The position numbers and the translations under genes are program-made. A DNA stretch of 64,000 nucleotides. It comes from Chitinophagales bacterium. Its GTDB lineage: Bacteria; Bacteroidota; Bacteroidia; Chitinophagales; Saprospiraceae. The notes under the pieces are model-generated. The model was not told where the DNA came from and searched no databases. It saw nothing but the letters and a program-made list of their open reading frames with translations. Positions 41,919 to 50,077 of the stretch are shown here, piece by piece; the stretch's first letter is position 1, and each line of letters begins with the position of its first letter. The stretch is taken from positions 62,001-126,000 of the forward strand of contig JAFLBO010000003.1 of NCBI GenBank assembly GCA_017303475.1, given 5' to 3'.

Positions 41919-44681
41919 TTACGGCTTCGGTTTGGCGTTCACTAGTTTGCCATTTGCGTCAATTTGAATAATTTCCATACCCAGTTCTTTCAAACCTGGC
42001 AGGGTTTTATTTGCATCGGCAGCCATAAACCAACCCAGATTGTTGGGCTGAACAATGGTTTTAGCGGTAGATTGAACGTCTTTGAGGGAAAGGCCCTGCA
42101 CTTTAGCACTGTATTTTTGCCAGTAATCATCCGGGAGGTTGTATTTCACGATGTCCCGAACACTACCGTTCACGGCTGCGTTGGTTTCCCACATGCCGCT
42201 CATACCAAGTACGGTGTTTTGCTTGGTTTTGTCAAACTCAGCCTGAGTCATTTGTTTTTCACCCACAAACTGATTCACCTCTTTGATCACCTCCTGGATA
42301 CTTTCCTTGGTTTTGTCGGATTGAACCGGAGCAAATACCACGAAAGGACGCTGACCGCGGGTGTTCTGGATAGTAGAACGTGCGCCGTAACTCCAACGCT
42401 TGTCTTCACGGATGTTCATATTGATACGACTGGTGAAATCGCCGCCCAATACGTTGTTCATTTGTTCCATAGCCACTTCGTCGATCTGGCCGTATGGCTT
42501 GGTCAGATATCCGGCTACAATCAGGCTTTGCTGACTTTCCGGACGGTCGATGAGGAAAATTTTATTGGCAGTATTGGTGTTCTTTACCTCCGGAATAACC
42601 TTTTTGGTCAGGGTTCCCTGTTGCCAGCTGCCGAAACGTTTTTCCAATTTGGCAGTCAGTTCTTCCAATGAGATATCGCCGGTTACAACAATGGTAGCGT
42701 TATTCGGGCGAAGCCATTTGCCGTAGAAGCCCTTGATATCTTCCAGGGTAATGCTGTTTACGGATTCCTCTTCGCCAGAGCCGGTCATTGGCATGGCATA
42801 TGGATGGTTTTCGCCGTAAAGCAGGGTAGGCATGACGCGCATAACCATGCTTTGAGGATTTTTTTTCTCGTTCTGGATACCGCTAAGTTGTTGTGCCTGA
42901 AGGCGTTTGTAGTCAGCTTCAGGGAATGATGGGTTCAACACAACATCTGCCAGGAGGTCCAGACTTGGATCCAGACTTTGTTTTAGGGTGTTGAGGTTAA
43001 CATAGGAGTTATCCAAATCAGAGAAAGCATTGAGGCTTGCGCCAAGTAATTGCAGGCGCTCATTGATCTGCAGGGAGTTCATGGATTTAGTGCCTTCATC
43101 CAGCATATCCATGCCCAGTTTGGCCAAACCAAGTTTGCCGCCAAATTTATCGGTACAATAGCCTGCATCAAACATGATATTTGCAGAAACAGTTGGGCTT
43201 TCTGCACGACGGGCCAGCACCACTTTCATGCCGTTTTTCAGCGTAGCACGCTGAATAGCCGGGAACTTTGCCGTTACATTTTTATCAACTTCCGGCGCTT
43301 TGGAGCGGTCAGCCTCTGTTCCGGTTACGGTAAACTCAGGGAATGGATCACAAATCATGGTGATATCGCCATCTGTGAGCCATTTTTGGCAAACCATCTG
43401 AACATCTTTGGCAGTTACCTGATTCAACCAGTTGTTGTAGTTTTTGTAAAAGTCAGGGTTTTCACCGTAGACTTCATTTTCAGCCAACAGGTCGCTCTTG
43501 CCGCCAAATCCGCCAATGCGCTCCAGACCTTTGATGAATCCGGCGAAATAAGAGGCTTTCACGCGCTTAAGCTCTTCTTCCGTAGGTCCGTTTTTAATCA
43601 GCTCGTCCAGGATTTCACGAACAGCCTTTTCAACCTCTTCAACCGTTTTGCCTTTCTTCACGTTAACCATGAAGGTGAATGTGCCGCCAATTTCTGACGG
43701 GCCATTAAAGCAGTTGGCAGAGGTGCAAATTTGCTTTTCATATACCAGTTTTTTGAACAGACGACTGCTTTTTCCGGAAGAAAGTACGCTGGATGCGATA
43801 TCAAGAGCGGCATTTTCCTTGTTGCCCCATTCCGGAGTATTCCAGGAAATAACAATGCGTGATTCAGGTACACGGTCTTGGTAATGAACACGTTTGCTGC
43901 CTGTGCGTTTGGCCACGTTTACTTCCGGACGGGCAATGGTTGGGCCGGCCGGAATATTACCGAAGTACTTCAACACCTTTTCATAGGCGGCTTCAGGAGT
44001 GATGTCACCGGCAATAACCACTACGGCATTCGCAGCGCCATAGTAAGTTTTGAACCACTCGTGTACGTCCTCCAGGCTGGCAGCGTTCAGGTCTTCCATT
44101 TCACCAATTACGGTGTGGCCATAAGGGTGGTGTGGAGGGTAAGCTTCTTTTTGAAGGATATCCCAGCCCTTGGCGTAAGGCTGGTTTTCGCCCTGGCGTT
44201 TTTCATTCTGTACTACGCCCCGTTGTTCGTCCAGTTTGCCCTGGTCGATGGCGCCAAGAAGGTGGCCCATACGGTCGCTTTCCAGCCAAAGTACCTGATC
44301 CAGTGCACCAACCGGCACATTTTGGAAATAGTTGGTACGGTCGTCGTTGGTTGTTCCGTTCAAATCTGTGCCACCGATAGCTTCAAGTGCCTGGAAATAG
44401 TCGGTATTGAAGTGTTCAGATCCGTTGAACATCAGGTGTTCGAACAGGTGTGCGAAACCGGATTTGCCGGGTTTTTCATTTTTGGAGCCCACATGGTACC
44501 AAACATTGATAGCTACGATGGGCGCTTTGTGGTCTTCGTGCACAATGAGCCGCAGGCCATTGGGCAACACATACTTTTTGTAAGGTACATCAATGGAATT
44601 GGGATCATAGGTTGGGAGGTCTTGTGCAAAGCTCAAAAGAGCAGTGGAGAGCATCAGACCTATAAGGAATAGTCGTTTCAT
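41919..44681 (-). CDS. M16 family zinc metallopeptidase (two-domain)
   Basis: A 920-residue exported pitrilysin/processing-peptidase-type protease. A signal peptide ends near FAQ (residue 20). The inverted zinc motif HLFEH is at H78-H82, with the distal Glu in RGVVQNEKRQ about 75 residues later, so the first half is catalytic. A second M16 repeat starting near residue 490 (MKVVLARRAESPTVSANIMF) lacks HxxEH and would be the structural half. It is likely to degrade peptides in the periplasm. It is followed by a GAGTKKKY octamer array and a terminator. Confidence 0.92.
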   Translation of the reverse strand: MKRLFLIGLMLSTALLSFAQDLPTYDPNSIDVPYKKYVLPNGLRLIVHEDHKAPIVAINVWYHVGSKNEKPGKSGFAHLFEHLMFNGSEHFNTDYFQALEAIGGTDLNGTTNDDRTNYFQNVPVGALDQVLWLESDRMGHLLGAIDQGKLDEQRGVVQNEKRQGENQPYAKGWDILQKEAYPPHHPYGHTVIGEMEDLNAASLEDVHEWFKTYYGAANAVVVIAGDITPEAAYEKVLKYFGNIPAGPTIARPEVNVAKRTGSKRVHYQDRVPESRIVISWNTPEWGNKENAALDIASSVLSSGKSSRLFKKLVYEKQICTSANCFNGPSEIGGTFTFMVNVKKGKTVEEVEKAVREILDELIKNGPTEEELKRVKASYFAGFIKGLERIGGFGGKSDLLAENEVYGENPDFYKNYNNWLNQVTAKDVQMVCQKWLTDGDITMICDPFPEFTVTGTEADRSKAPEVDKNVTAKFPAIQRATLKNGMKVVLARRAESPTVSANIMFDAGYCTDKFGGKLGLAKLGMDMLDEGTKSMNSLQINERLQLLGASLNAFSDLDNSYVNLNTLKQSLDPSLDLLADVVLNPSFPEADYKRLQAQQLSGIQNEKKNPQSMVMRVMPTLLYGENHPYAMPMTGSGEEESVNSITLEDIKGFYGKWLRPNNATIVVTGDISLEELTAKLEKRFGSWQQGTLTKKVIPEVKNTNTANKIFLIDRPESQQSLIVAGYLTKPYGQIDEVAMEQMNNVLGGDFTSRINMNIREDKRWSYGARSTIQNTRGQRPFVVFAPVQSDKTKESIQEVIKEVNQFVGEKQMTQAEFDKTKQNTVLGMSGMWETNAAVNGSVRDIVKYNLPDDYWQKYSAKVQGLSLKDVQSTAKTIVQPNNLGWFMAADANKTLPGLKELGMEIIQIDANGKLVNAKPKP

Positions 44682-44864
44682 ACGTCGTTCCTGTGTGTGT
44701 TGTTTAGTGAGAGAAAAGGGCTAAGACGCCTTTCGCGGCGAAATCGCGCCCGAAGATTTGCTATTGTAGACAGGATGGACAAAAGTTTGGATGAATGGTT
44801 GGAAAGTAGGGGTAAACAGTCGATAAATAGCCTTTTTCCATGCCTGAATAGCACGATTTAGGGC

Positions 44865-44899
44865 ACAAAAAAACCGGAGCGTAAGGCAACGCTCCGGTT
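44865..44899 (-). terminator. Intrinsic terminator, minus strand
   Basis: AACCGGAGCGT (44872-44882) pairs perfectly with 44889-44899 over 6 nt, and seven T residues follow on the minus strand. It lies upstream of the M16 gene, so it must end a transcript entering from the right, probably that of the small secreted peptide gene. Confidence 0.85.
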
Positions 44900-45223
44900 C
44901 ATGACAGGAAGGATTACATTAATGAAGTGCAATAAAGCGTGTTCTAATACGCAAAAAAGGATTAAAAGATCACCAAATCCGATGGTTACGGTACGGAAAG
45001 AAGGTTGTTGTCAACGTTCCAGACCTTCCTTAGCAAGTGCTTTCACACTTACTCAGTTCCTCTCCTGACAAAAGAGATTGACCGGGGGTGAAAGGTGTTA
45101 AAATGAGTTCAACAGATTAAAAATCAATCGCTTACGCGATTTGTAGGAAGATTATTTCAGGCGGAGGCCCAATGTATTTTTTTTACGCAACGGTAGAAAG
45201 TATCCAATTGGATTGAAACCCTA
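44900..45223. other. Non-coding stretch, probable 3' UTR of the small secreted peptide gene
   Basis: About 320 bases between the small gene's stop and its presumed terminator. Imperfect hairpins are possible (AAGAAGGT near 44998 with ACCTTCCTT near 45025), but there is no supported reading frame. A 3' UTR-derived RNA is possible but not shown. Confidence 0.35.
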
Positions 45224-45394
45224 TTATGGGTGGGTATCGTTGGCAATGATATAGTCACCATCGTTATACTTCCCGCCCTTGTCTTTTCCAGGTCCAGGAT
45301 TTACGGTGGTTCCTGCATCGTCACTGGTTGTTGTTTGGTTTGTAGGTGCGTATGAAGTGAGAAGCAGATGTACGAGGAAAAGAACGAGGTTCAT
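45224..45394 (-). CDS. Small exported peptide, 56 aa, unknown family
   Basis: A short frame reading MNLVLFLVHLLLTSYA, a clear signal peptide, then a Thr/Asn-rich and Gly/Lys-rich mature part that ends GDYIIANDTHP. The mature peptide would be about 40 residues. Support comes from the hydrophobic start, the polar secreted-like body and a perfect terminator 325 bases downstream on the same strand. I do not recognise it, and no close partner gene is evident. No SD or clean TAnnTTTG box was found upstream. Confidence 0.5.
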   Translation of the reverse strand: MNLVLFLVHLLLTSYAPTNQTTTSDDAGTTVNPGPGKDKGGKYNDGDYIIANDTHP

Positions 45395-45760
45395 ATTGCG
45401 AGACGTTTTATTTGTGAATCAAAATCTGTCACAAAGGTCAAACGGTCGCCCATCCCAAAAAAGGACAGAAACCCTGATTTCAATACAGGCAGATTTGAGG
45501 CATGGGTATACCAGTGCCCCACAGCGCCGCTGCGGATAGGTCAAAGAGCTTACAACCTTAGGCAGTTACACAACATTCATCTCCTGTGATGAAAGTGTGT
45601 ACATATATGATTATTGCTTTTGCAAAATGATGTTACATTTGTCTGGTTAATTGAGTTACAAAGGTAATTAGCTGAAAAAGGCCTAAAAAAGGACAATTCA
45701 GCTGTTTTCAATACATGGAGAATTAATGTATTATGATTTTCCTTATTTCAAAATGCCGAT
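45395..45760. other. Spacer between divergent genes
   Basis: This stretch holds the upstream region of the small peptide gene (minus) and the promoter of the unknown 502-residue protein (plus, box at 45634-45641). Nothing else could be supported. Confidence 0.4.
45634..45641 (+). promoter_or_regulatory. Putative -7 box
   Basis: TACATTTG matches TAnnTTTG, with a TTG 17 bases upstream (45614-45616). It lies 120 bases before the ATG at 45761, implying a leader of about 110 nt. Confidence 0.5.
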
Positions 45761-47269
45761 ATGGATTTTGACGCCCTGAAAGATTTGGTAAAAACCATCA
45801 CCCGGAACAAGGTCAAACAAATTGAGGTCCTTGGAAACCCCGGAGAAGATGGCAGCATGGTAGAAGCATTTTATGATGCCATCTCCAAGGATAAGGTTAC
45901 GTCCGATGAGGATGCAGCTAAGTTCCTCTATGGGAAGAATGAAAGTCCAAAATCGCAGGCTTACCTACGCTTAAAAGGCCGACTGGAACGAAATCTGATA
46001 AACACGGCGTTTTTTGTTGATGTCAATCAGCCTATGTTCAATGAGCGTACCAAGGCGTACTACAACTGTTACCGTGATTTTGCTGCGGCTAATATTTTGT
46101 TTGCCAGGGAAGCAACGCGTCCGGGAATTGACATTTTGGAACATTTACTGGAACAAACCATAAAATATGAGTTCACAGAACTCACCGCCGAGGTGGCATC
46201 CAGATTAAGACGGGAGTATTCAAGGGTTGGCTCGGTAGCATTACATGAAAGATATGCTAAAATACACAGGGAATATGAAGACAAAAGGAGATTTGAAATG
46301 CTTGCGCTGGAGTATTTTGAGAACCTGATCAATTATTATATTGTGAGACGGTCTCCAAATGAAGAAATCCACCAGTTAGCCAGTACATACTATGATGAGC
46401 TTCAGCCTCTGGCCGACAAAGCCGATACCTGCCAATACCATTTCCATTCTGCTCAAATAGGTATCATAAAATACCTTTCTATTAATGATTGTGGAGCCGC
46501 ACTTAAAATTTGTAATGATGTGCTGGCGCTTTTGCGCAAAAGGTCCAATGCCAGCAGAGGAGCGTTGATCGGCGCCTCGTTTCAGAAAATAGCCTGCCTC
46601 ATTCAGTTGCGCGTTTTCGACGGTGAAGCTGAAGAAGCAATTGAGTTTTGCCTCTCCATTGAAGAAGAAGGCAATTTTAACTGGTTCCGTACACACGAGT
46701 TGTATATCCATTATTGCCTTTTCGCCAAGAGGTATGATGAAGCATTATCCTTATTTGAAAAGGCTTCAACCCAGCCAAAGTTTGAATCGCTTAGCGGTGC
46801 AGTTAGAGATAACTGGCAATTATATGGTGGGTACATACACTTACTGGCTGCTTTAGGTGTATTGCCCCAGGATAAAGTTGAAAAGGTGGTAGGTACTTTC
46901 CGTTACGCTAAATTATCTAATGAAATAGAGGTACTAACCAAAGACAAACAAGGCATGAATATTCCCCTCGTCTTGTTGCCGGTAATCTACAACCTCGTAA
47001 AAGGTACCTTCGATGCCTCAGATATCTCACCGGAGTCCTTGGAAAAATACCGCAAACGATACCTCGATAACGATATGAATCGCCGCAGCGCAGCTTTCCT
47101 CAACATGCTGATTGCATATGCCAAGCGGGATTACCAATCGGCAAGTGCAGAAAAGAAAATCAAAAAGGAACTGGAAATACTGGAAAAGGAACAACCTCTC
47201 GTGGCAGGACAAACATACGCCGTTGAGATTATCCCATACGAGGATATTTGGGCCATGATGACTGCCTGA
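45761..47269 (+). CDS. Helical-repeat protein of unknown function, 502 aa
   Basis: A soluble protein without a signal peptide. It looks almost fully alpha-helical with TPR-like pairs (YNCYRDFAAANILFAREA; CQYHFHSAQIGIIKYLSIND; ALKICNDVLALLRKR; YIHYCLFAKRYDEALSLFEKA). The first 100 residues contain charged segments including YGKNESPKSQAYLRLKGRL. I do not recognise a catalytic motif. It stands alone between a small divergent gene and the convergent FecR gene. A scaffold or regulatory role is possible, but this is only inferred from the fold. Confidence 0.75.
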   Translation: MDFDALKDLVKTITRNKVKQIEVLGNPGEDGSMVEAFYDAISKDKVTSDEDAAKFLYGKNESPKSQAYLRLKGRLERNLINTAFFVDVNQPMFNERTKAYYNCYRDFAAANILFAREATRPGIDILEHLLEQTIKYEFTELTAEVASRLRREYSRVGSVALHERYAKIHREYEDKRRFEMLALEYFENLINYYIVRRSPNEEIHQLASTYYDELQPLADKADTCQYHFHSAQIGIIKYLSINDCGAALKICNDVLALLRKRSNASRGALIGASFQKIACLIQLRVFDGEAEEAIEFCLSIEEEGNFNWFRTHELYIHYCLFAKRYDEALSLFEKASTQPKFESLSGAVRDNWQLYGGYIHLLAALGVLPQDKVEKVVGTFRYAKLSNEIEVLTKDKQGMNIPLVLLPVIYNLVKGTFDASDISPESLEKYRKRYLDNDMNRRSAAFLNMLIAYAKRDYQSASAEKKIKKELEILEKEQPLVAGQTYAVEIIPYEDIWAMMTA

Positions 47270-47279
47270 AATTACCAGA

Positions 47280-48260
47280 CTACCGACAAGTACCTCCGGA
47301 AAGCACGTAACTCTGCTCTCCGGTTCTTTTCAGGGTCATTTGATGCGTAAGTGCAAGCGACTCTAATACTTTTTCAATGGGCTGACTGGTAAGCGGCGCC
47401 GTATGCGGGCACTGGCGCATATCAGGGTTGCGCATCTCGAGTTGGATTCCGTAGTAACGCTCCAGATCTTTGAATACTTGTTCCAGAGGGGTATTGACAA
47501 ACTCCAAACCGCCTGTTTGCCAGGCCAGTTCATTCAGCGAACTTACTTGTTGTAGTTGTATTTTAGCGGCCTGATGGTCAAAGACAGCTTTTTGATTGGC
47601 GGTAAGAACCGAGCCTTCTGTATCCTTATTGGCGGAGAACCGCACTTTACCAGAACGAACCAGTACGGTAGTTTGATTAGCTTCCTGTTTTACATCAAAC
47701 TCAGTACCGAGCACTTTTACCTGCGCACCATTGTCTAATGAAACAGTGAAAGGATGCCCGGGATCATGTGCTACCTGAAAATATCCTTCTCCTTTGAGTA
47801 CCACCTGACGGTTTTCGCTGGAAAACCTGGATCCTAAAGACAAACTGCTTCCCTGCCGCAGCCAAACGCGGCTACCATCAGCTAATGGAAATGCCTGTGC
47901 GTCTGTACTGGCTGTATATATGGTGTCTGCTGTAGTATTTAGTTGGTTCCAACCCCAGATGCCGGCCAACAATAATACACCCACAGCCGCTACACGCATC
48001 AGGCGCTGAGTCCAGCTAACCTTCATAGGGGTCGATTGTACCCTGATGCGGGACTGTACTTTCTGGAAATCCAGCTCCAGATTTGGTTGGAAAGTCTTGG
48101 TGTAACCTCCTGTTTGGTTCCAGATTTGATCTACCTGTTCTGCTACCTTCCGGTTTTCACCAGAGGCATTCAACCAGGTTTCCAACTGCCTGGATTCTTC
48201 CTGGCTTATTTCGCCAGTACATCGTTTTTCCAGCAGGAGTATATATTCAGGTTCTCTCAT
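47280..48260 (-). CDS. FecR family anti-sigma factor
   Basis: A 326-residue single-pass membrane anti-sigma regulator. There is an N-terminal cytoplasmic domain (YILLLEKRCTGEISQEESRQLETWL), one membrane segment near residue 85-100 (VAAVGVLLLAGIWGW), a periplasmic FecR domain (LADGSRVWLRQGSSLSLGSRF; VLGTEFDVK) and a C-terminal DUF4974 domain (FVNTPLEQVFKDLERYYGIQL). The ATG at 48260 gives the family start MREPEYILLL; another in-frame ATG is at 48296. It follows the ECF sigma gene. Unusually, no TonB receptor or SusC gene comes next. Confidence 0.9.
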   Translation of the reverse strand: MREPEYILLLEKRCTGEISQEESRQLETWLNASGENRKVAEQVDQIWNQTGGYTKTFQPNLELDFQKVQSRIRVQSTPMKVSWTQRLMRVAAVGVLLLAGIWGWNQLNTTADTIYTASTDAQAFPLADGSRVWLRQGSSLSLGSRFSSENRQVVLKGEGYFQVAHDPGHPFTVSLDNGAQVKVLGTEFDVKQEANQTTVLVRSGKVRFSANKDTEGSVLTANQKAVFDHQAAKIQLQQVSSLNELAWQTGGLEFVNTPLEQVFKDLERYYGIQLEMRNPDMRQCPHTAPLTSQPIEKVLESLALTHQMTLKRTGEQSYVLSGGTCR

Positions 48261-48322
48261 GATCAAATTGACTGTTTTTTGGACGTTTTTCGCCATTAAG
48301 ACAAAATAACTGCCCCTAACCC

Positions 48323-48916
48323 CTACGCCATTAACCACCATTTTAGGCATAAAATGACAACAGAAGACATTTCACCATGTTGTGTAAGTGCCTCACGAAG
48401 TACCTTCATCGCCTTCGTGATCTGATTTTCAATGGTTTTCACCGAAATGCCGAGCTTCTCGGCGATTTCTTTGTGCGATAATTGCTCAAACCTGCTCAGA
48501 TTAAACACCAAACGGCATTTCTCCGGTAGGGTGTCGATGGCTGCATGTAATACCTTCTCCAAACTCTCCTGCGATTCTTTTTGGCGGATATCCCTGTCAG
48601 AATGGTCTGCCATATTATTCAGATCATCTGATTCTTCATACTGAAACCGCTTTTGTGATTTCAGATAGTTCAGGGTTTTGTTCACGGCAGCCCTTCTCAA
48701 ATACGCACGCAAGGAGGTATGAATGTCCAGGCTTTCCCGTTTGTTCCATAAATCCACAAACAATTCCTGCGCCAGATCCTCACAGGTACTCTCGTCTTGC
48801 ACTAAACGGTAAATATCCGATAGCAACAACGGGTAATGCCGGTTGAATATCTGTCGTAAGGCGTCTTCATGGCCAAACCTCAAGGCAGAAAGTAATTGTT
48901 GCTCGGAAGAATCCAT
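48323..48916 (-). CDS. ECF-type RNA polymerase sigma factor (Bacteroidota FecI-like)
   Basis: A 197-residue extracytoplasmic-function sigma factor. Region 2 is seen in IFNRHYPLLLSDIYRLVQDES and CEDLAQELFVDLWNKRESL. Region 4 is the helix-turn-helix SHKEIAEKLGISVKTIENQITKAM. It belongs to the Bacteroidota sigma-70 'family 1' type normally partnered with FecR, which is encoded 62 bases downstream. The C-terminus has an extra hydrophobic tail (VVILCLKWWLMA), which is a little unusual. Confidence 0.92.
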   Translation of the reverse strand: MDSSEQQLLSALRFGHEDALRQIFNRHYPLLLSDIYRLVQDESTCEDLAQELFVDLWNKRESLDIHTSLRAYLRRAAVNKTLNYLKSQKRFQYEESDDLNNMADHSDRDIRQKESQESLEKVLHAAIDTLPEKCRLVFNLSRFEQLSHKEIAEKLGISVKTIENQITKAMKVLREALTQHGEMSSVVILCLKWWLMA

Positions 48917-49228
48917 GGATGGTTGGTTGTGCAGGTATGGTCAGATTTTGTTTGCCGGATCAATGGCAAAAGGTACTTTCCTGAAAAAAAATCAAAAAAA
49001 ATTTTATTTTGCGAGATGGGCTTTGATCAGGGGTGAATGGAATTAATGATATTAAGTTGGGGTGAAAATGAAATTAAGTTTTTGAAGTGGCAAAAATCTA
49101 ACAATGAACGGAATTCCTGGCAGCCCGACAAAAAATTTTCTCTCTTTTGTCGCGTAGGGGCAATTAATGCAAACAATGTCCTAATACTGACAATGCAATT
49201 AAACACATCCTGCTAAAATAATCAGACC
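48917..49228. other. Divergent regulatory region with GGGGTGAA direct repeats
   Basis: The 312 bases between the sigma gene and the Crp/Fnr gene are AT-rich. GGGGTGAATGGAATTAA (from 49030) is nearly repeated 29 bp on (GGGGTGAAAATGAAATTAAG, from 49059). The pair could bind a regulator. No gene was found. Confidence 0.5.
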
Positions 49229-49915
49229 ATGGACACTAAGAACGCAATTGCAGTATTGGAAAACAGTCCGCTTTTCGCGGTACTAAACCCTGAAGAACGA
49301 GCACTTCTCCAACGTGGTGCAACGGTGCAAACCTACGGCAAACATTCGGTGTTGTATAAACCCGGGCAACAAGCCAACAAGGTTTATTTCATGCTGAAAG
49401 GTGTGGTAAAGGTTGCTGTTCACGCCGAGAAGAAAGACATCATCAAATATGTGGTGCGCCCGGGTGGCCTGTTCGGCGAATCATGCCTCACTGGCGACAA
49501 CCTGCGTCGTGACTTTGCTTACGCCATGGATGATCAGCTGGAAATTTTGGAATTGGACACACAGTCCGTCCTGGCAATCATGAAAAGCAATTTTGCCTTT
49601 GCGCAATCCTTGCTTCATTTTTTGGGTGAAAGACTTCGCTACACAGAAAGCCAGTTGGAAAATGTGGTGCTGAAGGATTCCCGCAGCCGGATCGTGGAGT
49701 ACCTGCATCAAATGGGGCACGAACAGGGCCGTAAAGTAGGTCTCGAAACCCTGGTGAAACACAATATGACTCACCAGGATATCGCCGACCTCACTGGTAC
49801 GAGCCGGCAGATGGTTACAGCAGTACTGAACCAGCTGAAACGCTCTAACATCCTCTACTTCAACCGGAAGAAGATCCTTTTCCGCGATCTTCAGGCACTA
49901 CCGGTTGCTGTGTAA
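49229..49915 (+). CDS. Crp/Fnr family transcriptional regulator
   Basis: A 228-residue regulator. A cyclic-nucleotide-binding-type beta-roll covers residues 15-125 (LLQRGATVQTYGKHSVLYKPGQ; KYVVRPGGLFGESCLTGDNLR), followed by the long dimer helix and a Crp-type helix-turn-helix near 185-210 (TLVKHNMTHQDIADLTGTSRQMVTAVL). There is no Fnr-type N-terminal cysteine cluster, so oxygen sensing through Fe-S is unlikely. The effector is unknown. It has its own terminator at 49958. Confidence 0.92.
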   Translation: MDTKNAIAVLENSPLFAVLNPEERALLQRGATVQTYGKHSVLYKPGQQANKVYFMLKGVVKVAVHAEKKDIIKYVVRPGGLFGESCLTGDNLRRDFAYAMDDQLEILELDTQSVLAIMKSNFAFAQSLLHFLGERLRYTESQLENVVLKDSRSRIVEYLHQMGHEQGRKVGLETLVKHNMTHQDIADLTGTSRQMVTAVLNQLKRSNILYFNRKKILFRDLQALPVAV

Positions 49916-49957
49916 TGTCATTAGTTTTGCTTCATACGATAGAATGGGTTTTGTTCG

Positions 49958-49990
49958 AGCGGCACGCGTAATGCGTTGCCGCTTTTTTTT
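49958..49990 (+). terminator. Intrinsic terminator of the Crp/Fnr gene
   Basis: AGCGGCA...TGCCGCT forms the outer stem, with a bulged CGCG/GCG inner part, followed by eight T residues. Confidence 0.8.
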
Positions 49991-50077
49991 GTAAATATTT
50001 GACTTAAAGACAAAGCTTTTTTGGTTGTAACCACATTCATGTCGTTACTTTGAAGTATCAATTACCATTTTTATCCC

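Noticed and set aside
45279..45539. An 86-codon plus-strand frame
   Set aside because: It is basic and Arg-rich with no family signal, and is antisense to the better supported small secreted peptide.
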